NCBI RefSeq assembly: GCF_023156535.1
Contig: NZ_JALNMH010000012.1
Coordinates: forward strand, 1-64,000
DNA from: Pseudomarimonas salicorniae
GTDB lineage: Bacteria; Pseudomonadota; Gammaproteobacteria; Xanthomonadales; Xanthomonadaceae
Direction of reading: 5' to 3'
DNA: 64,000 bases
Position 1 is the stretch's first letter; each line of letters opens with the position of its first letter. The notes beneath the pieces were generated by a model, which searched no databases, was not told the origin of the DNA, and worked only from the letters and a program-made list of their open reading frames with translations. Both the position numbers and the translations under genes were made by a program. Below are positions 27,243 through 34,183 of this stretch, piece after piece.

Positions 27243-28217
27243 ATGCGCGAACGCATCGGCCGTCTGCGGGCGAGAGCGCTGGCCATCGCCGAACGGCGAT
27301 TGCCCGCCCTGACCCGGCTGAAGCAGCCCGAGGCCCTGCCGATCCTGCTCCATCGGCGCAGGCTCTACGTCCTGCCCACCGCCTTCGGCGTCGCGCTGGG
27401 CGGCCTGCTCGCCCTGATGGGGCTGGGCGCGCTGAACTACGACAACAACCCGGCCCTGATCCTCGCCTTCCTGCTCGCCTCGACCGCCCACACCAGCCTG
27501 CTGCAGGGCTACCTCGCCCTGCGCGGTCTGCGTCTGGTCGCCGTCCACGCCGAGCCGGTGCACGCCGGCGAGACGCTGCAGCTGCAGTGTCACTTCGATG
27601 CCGCCGAATCGCGCCCGCGGCATGGCATCGAGCTGGTGCGCGGCGCGCAGTCCAGCTTCTTCAGCATGCCGAGCGAAGGCGAGTCCGTGGTGACCCTGAC
27701 CGTACCCGCTGAACATAGAGGTTGGCTGAGCGTCGGGCGCCTCAGCCTTCGCACGCGCCGGCCGCTCGGCCTGTTCGTGGTCTGGAGCTGGCTGCATCCG
27801 CAGGCGCGGGTGCTGGTCTACCCCCGGCCGGAGGCCCACGCCCCACCCCTGCCCAAGCCCAGCCGGAATGGCGCGCCCCAGCGCCGGCGCGGTCCGGATG
27901 AGGAGATCCACGGACTGCGCGACTACCGGCGCGGCGATGCCCTGCGCACGGTGGCCTGGAAACGCAGTGCCCAGGCCGGGCGGCTGCTGGTCCGTGAGTT
28001 CGACACCCCCGGCGGGCGCGACGCCGTACTCGACTGGCATACGCTGGCTGGCCTCGGCGCCGAGCAGCGCATCGCACGTCTGACCCGCTGGCTGCTCGAG
28101 GCCGAGCGGCAGGGTCTGCGCAGCGAGCTGCGCCTGCCGGGTCGACAGATCGGCCCCGACCGCGGTCCGCTGCATCGCCATCGCTGCCTGCGCGAGCTGG
28201 CGCTGCTGCCGGCATGA
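27243..28217 (+). CDS. DUF58 domain protein
   Basis: 324 residues. Two adjacent membrane helices lie near 42-80 (AFGVALGGLLALMGLGAL; ALILAFLLASTAHTSLL). A beta-rich segment follows, and the DUF58 signature PDEEIHGLRDYRRGDALRTVAWKRSAQAG is present (shown in part: GLRDYRRGDALRTVAWKRSA). DUF58 proteins are the standard partners of MoxR ATPases and transglutaminase-like membrane proteins. The stop overlaps the next gene's start by four bases. The biochemical role is not known. Confidence 0.9.
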   Translation: MRERIGRLRARALAIAERRLPALTRLKQPEALPILLHRRRLYVLPTAFGVALGGLLALMGLGALNYDNNPALILAFLLASTAHTSLLQGYLALRGLRLVAVHAEPVHAGETLQLQCHFDAAESRPRHGIELVRGAQSSFFSMPSEGESVVTLTVPAEHRGWLSVGRLSLRTRRPLGLFVVWSWLHPQARVLVYPRPEAHAPPLPKPSRNGAPQRRRGPDEEIHGLRDYRRGDALRTVAWKRSAQAGRLLVREFDTPGGRDAVLDWHTLAGLGAEQRIARLTRWLLEAERQGLRSELRLPGRQIGPDRGPLHRHRCLRELALLPA

Positions 28218-30166
28218 GCGCCTCCCTGACCCCCGGCGCGCGCCGCTGGATCGTCCTCACCGCGGCGAGTGCGGTGCTCCCGCTTGGCCTGGTCATGCCG
28301 CCCGGCGTGCAGGGCCCGCTGCTGGTCTGCTTCGTATTGGGCGGCACCTGCGCACTCGGCGGGCGCCTGCTCCCACGCGCCCTCCGGGTCCTGCTGACCT
28401 TCCTGGCCCTGGCGGCGGTGGTCTGGCTATTCCAGATCACCGCGGTCGGCGCCTTTGGCCGCGACGCCGGCTCGGCCCTTCTTGCCGTCATGCTCGGCAT
28501 GAAGCTGATGGAGACCAGTACCCTGCGCGATGCGCGCAGCTGCGCGGTCTTCGGCCTGTTCGCGCTGATGGCGGCCTTCCTGCAGGACCAGGGCCCGGTC
28601 ACCCTGCTGCTCGCGCTGTTCTCCGGCCTGCTCTCGGTGGCAACGCTGGCACGCCTGTCCGCCGAGGAGTGCCCCGGCGGACAGGGCGCCCTGGTCGAGG
28701 ACGAGCGCCCGCGGCGCAGGCTGCGCACGGCCGGATGGATGCTGGCCTGCTCGCTTCCGCTGGCCATGGCCGGGTTCTTCCTCTTTCCGCGCCTCGCCCA
28801 GCCGCTGTGGGGGCTGCCGCAGAACACCGAGGCAAGTCGCACCGGTCTGGCGGAGGACATGAGCCCGGGCGACATCTCCAGCCTTTTCGTCGACGACACC
28901 CCGGTCATGCGGGTGAACTTCGAGGGCGAGATCCCGCCCTCGCCGCAGCGCTACTTCCGCGGCCCGGTGCTGAGCAGCTTCGACGGGCGGCGCTGGACCC
29001 GGGGCTACATCGCCAACGTCGGGCCGGCCCCGGTCGTTGAGGGCGAGTCGGTGGTGAACTACACGGTCGAACAGGAGCCCACCGACCGCCGCTACCTGTT
29101 CGCCCTTGACCTGGCGCAGGCGGCGCCGCCCGACGCCCGCTTCGACCATGGCCGGGCCCTGCGCGTCGAACGGCCCCTGAGCAGCCTGCGCCGCGAAACC
29201 TACCGGTCAACCCTCGACTACCGCTTCGAACCGGTGATGATGCGAACGCTGCAGCGCGGCTTGAGCCATCTGCCGGATGGCTTCAATCCGCGCGCGGTCG
29301 CGCTGGCCCGCCAATGGCGTGAGCAGCACGGCAGCGCCGAGGCGATTGCCCAGGCAGCGCTGCGCTGGTTCAGCGAGGAATTCACCTACACCCTGGAACC
29401 ACCGCTCCTGGGTCGCGACAGCGTCGACGACTTCCTCTTCGAAACGCGCCGCGGCTATTGCGAACATTTCAGTTCAGCCTTCACCGTGCTGATGCGCGCA
29501 GCGGGCATCCCGGCCCGGGTGGTGACCGGCTACCAGGGCGGCTTCGTCAACCCGATCGGCAACTACCTGATCGTCCGCCAGTCGGATGCCCATGCCTGGT
29601 CCGAGATCTGGATCGAGGGGCGCGGATGGCTGCGTGTCGACCCGACCAATGCCGTCTCCCCCGAACGCATCGAACAGGGCACCCAGGCGCTTCGCGAGGA
29701 GACCGCCTGGCGCGAGGCCGGCGCCCCGCTGCTGAACGCCGTCGACTGGCTGCGGCGCGGCTGGAACGACTGGGTGCTCGGTTTCGGCGCCGCCCGCCAG
29801 CAGCAGCTGCTGCGCCCCTTCGGCATCGACAAGGCCGACTGGGGGCAGCTCGGCATCGCGCTGGTGATCGCGGCAGGCCTCGCGCTGACCGCCACCCTGG
29901 TCCTGTTGCTGCGCCGGCCGCCGGATGGCGAGCACCCGATCGATCGCGCCTGGCACCGGCTGCGTGCGCGACTGCGCCGCGCCGGCTATCCGGTCGCCGT
30001 ACACATGTCGCCGGGGGAAACCGCCGGGCTTCTGTCCGCGCAACCAGAGCTGCAGCGGCTCTGCCAGCGCTACAGCACGTGGGCCTATGCCCCACCCCGC
30101 CGCGCTGAGGCGGAAAAGACCCTCCTCGCCGACCTGCGCCGCGCCCGTGTCAGACGGGAGCGGTAA
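28214..30166 (+). CDS. tgpA: TgpA-like membrane transglutaminase (DUF3488)
   Basis: 650 residues: five or six N-terminal membrane helices (DUF3488, about 10-190), a periplasmic transglutaminase domain, one membrane helix (about 556-576) and a cytoplasmic DUF4129-type tail. The catalytic triad is visible as Cys416 (RRGYCEHFSSAF), His460 (DAHAWSEIWIEG) and Asp476 (RVDPTNAV). Pseudomonas TgpA is an essential periplasmic transglutaminase encoded in the same MoxR-DUF58 context. The ATG start overlaps the DUF58 gene as ATGA. Confidence 0.92.
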   Translation: MSASLTPGARRWIVLTAASAVLPLGLVMPPGVQGPLLVCFVLGGTCALGGRLLPRALRVLLTFLALAAVVWLFQITAVGAFGRDAGSALLAVMLGMKLMETSTLRDARSCAVFGLFALMAAFLQDQGPVTLLLALFSGLLSVATLARLSAEECPGGQGALVEDERPRRRLRTAGWMLACSLPLAMAGFFLFPRLAQPLWGLPQNTEASRTGLAEDMSPGDISSLFVDDTPVMRVNFEGEIPPSPQRYFRGPVLSSFDGRRWTRGYIANVGPAPVVEGESVVNYTVEQEPTDRRYLFALDLAQAAPPDARFDHGRALRVERPLSSLRRETYRSTLDYRFEPVMMRTLQRGLSHLPDGFNPRAVALARQWREQHGSAEAIAQAALRWFSEEFTYTLEPPLLGRDSVDDFLFETRRGYCEHFSSAFTVLMRAAGIPARVVTGYQGGFVNPIGNYLIVRQSDAHAWSEIWIEGRGWLRVDPTNAVSPERIEQGTQALREETAWREAGAPLLNAVDWLRRGWNDWVLGFGAARQQQLLRPFGIDKADWGQLGIALVIAAGLALTATLVLLLRRPPDGEHPIDRAWHRLRARLRRAGYPVAVHMSPGETAGLLSAQPELQRLCQRYSTWAYAPPRRAEAEKTLLADLRRARVRRER

Positions 30167-30201
30167 GGATCAATCCGGGCGCGAAGCAGACATTCATAAA
30201 G

Positions 30202-30405
30202 AAGACATTCATAGGGTGCGGCTGGCCGCACCGGGCGTACCGTCCGAACGCCCGTATCGGTGCGTCCAGGACGCACCCTATGGGGCTTCGCTGACGCCCA
30301 ACGAAGCCCGACCGTAGCGCACATGGGCGCGACCGCGGCGCGGCGTATTCTCCACCGACCGCGGCCAGAGCGAATCTCCGCGATCGCGGCCATGTCCGCT
30401 CCTAC
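30202..30405. repeat. R3 element plus R2b hairpin (second set)
   Basis: R3 (30202-30313) and R2b (30314-30405) stand in the same order as at 22967-23174. Just before R3 the short sequence AGACATTCATA is duplicated (30188-30198 and 30204-30214). The R2b left arm lacks three bases (GTAGCGCAC for GTAGGAGCGCAC). From 30406 to 30676 no gene or clear structure is seen, apart from sequence similar to the GCGCCCGAA-type ends of the composite repeat. Confidence 0.78.
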
Positions 30406-30676
30406 GAAGAGCCCGCCCGATCCGGGGCGGTGGCGAACGTCCGCTCTGCGCCCGAACCGGGGCCGGAACCGGTGCCTTGCGCCCAAGCCTGAGTAGCCCC
30501 TGCTTTCGAATCTGCCCGGCCGCGTCGTGGCTCACCAGCACGACACCGGATGATCGGCTCGGCGCTCCTTCTCTCACGTCGGCGGCGGATTCATCCGCGC
30601 CCTCGCCACCGTCCTGCTTCGAAGCGGGCGCTCATGACACCCTTCGTGCAGGATCGGGGCGTGAAAGAACAGGTTT

Positions 30677-31492
30677 CTAGCCGGCGTTCGCGCGCTCGAA
30701 GCAGAATCCGCGGTACTCCTCAAGGTCGCACTCGCGGTGGAAGGGCACGGTGATGCCCTTGCCCGGGTTGCGCCATTCATCCACCAATCGATAACCCAGC
30801 GCCTCGAGCTCGGCCACCAGCGAGTCCCGCGATTGCACGCGGTAGGGACAGAAGGCCGTGCCGATGCTGTTGAGGGTGATGTAGCTGAGCTTCGGGTGGA
30901 TGGCCGAGGTATTCAGCACGATCCAGCGCGGACGCGCACCGGTCCGCTGCAGGATCGCGCCCGGCGACTCCTCGAGGAACTGCACGCTGCCCGAGGCGAA
31001 CAGCAGGTCGGCGGTCACCATGTCGGCCATGTCGGTGGTGAACTTCAGCCTCGACTCGAGGCCGCGCGCCTCGGCAACACGACGCCCCTCCTCGACCACC
31101 GCCGGCACGTCGCCGACCGTCCACACCAGGTCCTCCGGGTAGTCGATCAGGCGCGAAAAACCGTAGTGCTTGATCCCGGTGTAACCGCCGAGGTCGAAGA
31201 CCCGACGCGCACCCGCGGCGACCAGCCGGTCGATCCAGAACACCGCCGGGTAATCGCGCGGGCGCAGCTCGTCGCCGTAGAGGGCCACCGAGCCCTCGTT
31301 GTCATAGCCCACCGGCTTGACCTGCGGGGCCGCCGCGGCCGCCTCGGCGAAGCTGCCATAGACGCCGAGAAACAGGTTCTCGTGGCGGTTGCGCGCGAAC
31401 GCACGCTTGTAGAGCGCGCGATTGATCCAGGAAAACGGCGGCAGGCGGTCGAGCAGGCGACCGATCCGCGACGACCAACGACTAACGTACAT
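30677..31492 (-). CDS. TIGR04325-like methyltransferase
   Basis: 271-residue predicted SAM-dependent methyltransferase of the polysaccharide-associated TIGR04325 type. The N-terminus has YGSFAEAAAAAP. A glycine-rich motif I follows (ARRVFDLGGYTGIKHYGF), then ADLLFASGSVQFLEESPG and the C-terminal segment RPRWIVLNTSAIHPK..YITLNSIG. The ATG at 31492 has GAGGG seven bases upstream; in-frame sequence before that is not family-like. It stands alone with no neighbouring polysaccharide genes. The family call is from pattern memory and should be confirmed by profile search. Confidence 0.72.
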   Translation of the reverse strand: MYVSRWSSRIGRLLDRLPPFSWINRALYKRAFARNRHENLFLGVYGSFAEAAAAAPQVKPVGYDNEGSVALYGDELRPRDYPAVFWIDRLVAAGARRVFDLGGYTGIKHYGFSRLIDYPEDLVWTVGDVPAVVEEGRRVAEARGLESRLKFTTDMADMVTADLLFASGSVQFLEESPGAILQRTGARPRWIVLNTSAIHPKLSYITLNSIGTAFCPYRVQSRDSLVAELEALGYRLVDEWRNPGKGITVPFHRECDLEEYRGFCFERANAG

Positions 31493-31969
31493 GCATTCCC
31501 TCGCTGCCAGGCCACCGGATGCTGGCCTTCTCCTGGTTGAACGTGAAGGCCTTGATCGGCCAGGTGTGGGGGTGGGCAGGTGCCGAAAGGCCGGCCGCCG
31601 TGAGGCGGTCTTGGACGTCGCCTCGGGCGCGTATGGTAGGTGCAACTGGACACGAGGCCTACCCTCAGGCGGCGATGCCCTACCTTGATCAAGGGACCGG
31701 CGCCGGGTTCCCGGCAAGGCACGGGCTGAGTCGACGCTTGCCGCCTTGACGCAGGCGAGAGGCGCGCACGGCCTGTAGCACCACTGCTGACGTCGCAGCA
31801 CCGTTCCCCCGCACGGGACATGCGGAGCCGGACGAACGTGCGTTTCCCGGGCCCTACGCCGCTTCGCCACCTTGGCGTGCCGGCGGTGGGATCGACGCCG
31901 GGCGCCGCCGCAAACCGCCCCTTGTGGTCGGAATCCTCTTCGCGAATGGTGTCCGGGCGCCTCGGCCGC
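31493..31969. other. 477-base gap without a recognisable gene
   Basis: No reading frame here shows a recognisable motif or family-like protein, and I see none of the R1-R3 repeats. The only structure noted is the palindrome CCTTGATCAAGG at 31682-31693. The stretch lies between two minus-strand genes and may hold the promoter of the methyltransferase gene. Its GC content is similar to the coding regions, so a decayed gene is possible. Confidence 0.4.
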
Positions 31970-32404
31970 TCAGCGCGGCAGCACCCACCAGCTGAGGTGC
32001 AGCAGCACCACGATCGAGGTCACGACGCCGCGCAAGGTGCGGTAGGCGGGGGGCCAGCGGGGGTCGGCGCGGTCCAGCCACCACCAGACCAGGAATCCGC
32101 CGGCCAGCAGGCCGAGCGCGATCGAGGGGCGGAAGTGGGTGGCCAGTGCGGCAAGGCCAAGCAGGCTGGGCAGCACGGCCTCGACGAAGCGCCAGGGCCC
32201 GGCGCCCGAGAGCAGTGCCGCGCCCCATCTCGTGCCGCCGATAAAGCTCAGGATCAGGGCGCCGTAGGCGATGAACAGATTGAGCGCCATGCCGCCGCGC
32301 TGCGGCCAGAGCAGGGCAGCCAGCACGCAGGCGGCAAAAGGCAGTGCCCCGGCCAGGGTCAGCCAGGGCACCGCCCGCTGCATCGATGTCGTAGCCGGGT
32401 TCAC
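31970..32404 (-). CDS. DUF3429 membrane protein
   Basis: 144-residue inner-membrane protein with four or five hydrophobic helices. The DUF3429-type core is FIAYGALILSFIGGTRWGAAL (shown in part: ALILSFIGGTRWGAAL), with later helices AVLPSLLGLAALATHF and ALGLLAGGFLVWWWLD. Function is unknown. It starts eight bases after the bcp stop on the same strand, so it is likely cotranscribed with the peroxiredoxin. Confidence 0.8.
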   Translation of the reverse strand: MNPATTSMQRAVPWLTLAGALPFAACVLAALLWPQRGGMALNLFIAYGALILSFIGGTRWGAALLSGAGPWRFVEAVLPSLLGLAALATHFRPSIALGLLAGGFLVWWWLDRADPRWPPAYRTLRGVVTSIVVLLHLSWWVLPR

Positions 32405-32411
32405 CGCGAAC

Positions 32412-33116
32412 TCAGCGCTTGCCCGGCGCCGACTTCACGGCCGCCTTTTTCGCCGGGGCCTTCCGGGCCGGTGCCTTCTTCGCCGGTGCCTTCCTGGCCG
32501 GCGGCTGCTTGACCGGCGCCTTCTTGCTCGGCGACTTCTTGGCTACGGCCTTGCTCGCCGATGCCGAACCGGCGGTCTTCTTCGCGGGGGCCTTGGTGGC
32601 CGATCCGCTCGCGGCCCTGGACCTGGTCGCCGTGGGCTTGGCCTCGGCCTTGGCCGGCTTGCCGCTCAGGGCGGCCAGCACTTCCTCGGCATGACCGGCC
32701 GGCTTGACCTTGGGCCAGGCATGGCTGACCCGACCGTCGGCCCCCACCGCGAAGGTGCTGCGCACGATGCCCATGAACTTGCGCCCGTACAGGCTCTTCT
32801 CGGTCCAGACGCCATAGGCCTCGAGCAGCTTGTGCTCGGGGTCGGCCAGCAGCGGGAGGTTGAGACCGTACTTGGCGACGAACTTGGCATGCGAGGCGCT
32901 GCTGTCGGCCGAGACGCCGAATACGGCGATACCCGCCTTGTCGAAAGCGGCGCGGTGATCGCGGAAGCTGCAGGCTTCGGTGGTGCAACCGGGCGTATTG
33001 TCCTTGGGATAGAAGAACAGCACGTAGGGCTTGCCCTTAAGTTCGCTGGAACGACGCGTTTTTCCCTGGTCATCCTGCAGGGCAAACGCGGGGGCCTTGT
33101 CGCCGACGGTAAGCAT
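32412..33116 (-). CDS. bcp: Bcp/PrxQ peroxiredoxin with Lys/Ala-rich histone-like tail
   Basis: Thiol peroxidase that reduces organic and hydrogen peroxide. Residues 1-152 form a full PrxQ domain: DKAPAFALQDDQG, then FFYPKDNTPGCTTEACSFRD with peroxidatic Cys44 and resolving Cys49, and later GVSADS and SLYGRKFMGIVRSTFAV. Residues 153-234 are an added 82-residue tail of Lys, Ala, Pro and Ser with repeats of KKAPARKAPA type, resembling histone H1 or AlgP-like DNA-binding tails. Family members normally end near 155. The tail is in frame with no stop or shift. Start at 33116 fits the MLTVGDKAP N-terminus. Confidence 0.92.
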   Translation of the reverse strand: MLTVGDKAPAFALQDDQGKTRRSSELKGKPYVLFFYPKDNTPGCTTEACSFRDHRAAFDKAGIAVFGVSADSSASHAKFVAKYGLNLPLLADPEHKLLEAYGVWTEKSLYGRKFMGIVRSTFAVGADGRVSHAWPKVKPAGHAEEVLAALSGKPAKAEAKPTATRSRAASGSATKAPAKKTAGSASASKAVAKKSPSKKAPVKQPPARKAPAKKAPARKAPAKKAAVKSAPGKR

Positions 33117-33374
33117 GCGCGGGTCTCCGGTGGACGGCCCCGGAGTATCCCGCAATTGCGCGTGCATGGGCAGTCAAGCGCGCGCCCGCGTCGGCGATGG
33201 CTTCAGTGCTTTTCGGAACGACGGCGCGCCCCGGCGTCGCCTCTCCCCGCCGCCCCCTCCGCCCCCTGCGCGTGCGCAAAGGGAGGAGACCGTCGCGTGC
33301 GGCCGCGACCCGCGGGAGTGGCGGGAGCGCTGACCGCGACCGGGCACGGCGCGCGCTGGGCTGGACCACCAGCT

Positions 33375-33407
33375 CACCCGTTCGGGCTGAGGTATCGAAG
33401 CCCGAAC
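33375..33407. repeat. TTCGGGCTGAGGTATCGAAGCCCGAA hairpin repeat (copy 1)
   Basis: A 33-base sequence containing GTTCGGGCT and AGCCCGAAC arms. The same 33 bases occur exactly at 51209-51241, and both are preceded by GCTGGACCACC. The remainder of the 33117-33445 gap is C/G-rich with CTCCCCGCCGCCCC-type runs and no visible gene. Such TTCGGGCTGAG elements are widespread proteobacterial intergenic repeats. Confidence 0.75.
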
Positions 33408-33445
33408 TACCTGCCGCGACGCCGCGCAGCGACGGGAGCGGTTGC

Positions 33446-34183
33446 CTACCCTCCGCGCTGGCGCAGGGCCTCGAACACGGCGACGCCGGTGGCGACAGAG
33501 ACATTGAGGCTCTCGACCTGCCCACGCATCGGGATCTTGGCCAGGTAGTCGCAGTGCTCGCGCGAGAGCCGGCGCAGGCCGTCTCCTTCGCCGCCCATGG
33601 CGATGGCGATGGGGCCGGAGAGGTCGACCTGGTACAGCGACTGCTCGGCCTCACCGGCAAGGCCGACGATCCAGACGCCGGCCTCTTGCAGGGTCTTCAT
33701 GGTGCGGGCGAGATTGGTCACCCGGATCAGCGGGACGCGGTCGGCGGCGCCGGAGGCGATCTTGCGCACCACCGGGGTGATGCCGACGGCGCGGTCACGC
33801 GGGACGATCACCGCGTCGACGCCAGCGGCCTCGGCCGAGCGCAGGCAGGCGCCGAGGTTGTGCGGATCCTGCACGCCGTCGAGGATCAGCAGCAGCGGCT
33901 TCTCGCAGCGCCCGAGCAGCTCATCGAGATCGCCCTCGCCGAGGTTGCGGGTCATGGCCACCTGGGCCACTACGCCCTGGTGGCGAGCCCCGCCGGCGGC
34001 ACGCGCCAGCGCATCGGGCGCGGCCTGGCGCACGGCGACGCCGGCGGCCTTGGCCGCCGTGGCAATCTCGGCAAGCCGCGGGTTCTTGGCCCGCTGCTCG
34101 ATCAGCACCTCGGCCAGGTTCCTGGCGTCGTACTTAAGCGCCTCGCTGACCGCATTGATGCCGACGATCCACTGTTCGCTCAT
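33446..34183 (-). CDS. rlmB: 23S rRNA (guanosine-2251-2'-O)-methyltransferase RlmB
   Basis: SpoU-class (knotted, SPOUT) methyltransferase that modifies G2251 in the peptidyl-transferase loop. It has 245 residues. The N-terminal substrate domain begins MSEQWIVGINAVSEAL. The knot motifs are DPHNLGACLRSAEAAGVDAVI, SGAADRVPLIRVTNLA and IAMGGEGDGLRRL. It overlaps the RNase R stop by four bases, the same rnr-rlmB order seen in E. coli. Confidence 0.96.
   Translation of the reverse strand: MSEQWIVGINAVSEALKYDARNLAEVLIEQRAKNPRLAEIATAAKAAGVAVRQAAPDALARAAGGARHQGVVAQVAMTRNLGEGDLDELLGRCEKPLLLILDGVQDPHNLGACLRSAEAAGVDAVIVPRDRAVGITPVVRKIASGAADRVPLIRVTNLARTMKTLQEAGVWIVGLAGEAEQSLYQVDLSGPIAIAMGGEGDGLRRLSREHCDYLAKIPMRGQVESLNVSVATGVAVFEALRQRGG

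Noticed and set aside
27044-28908. Long minus-strand frames opposite moxR, DUF58 and tgpA
   Set aside because: They have Ala/Arg/Pro-rich shadow composition. The plus-strand operon is complete and coupled.
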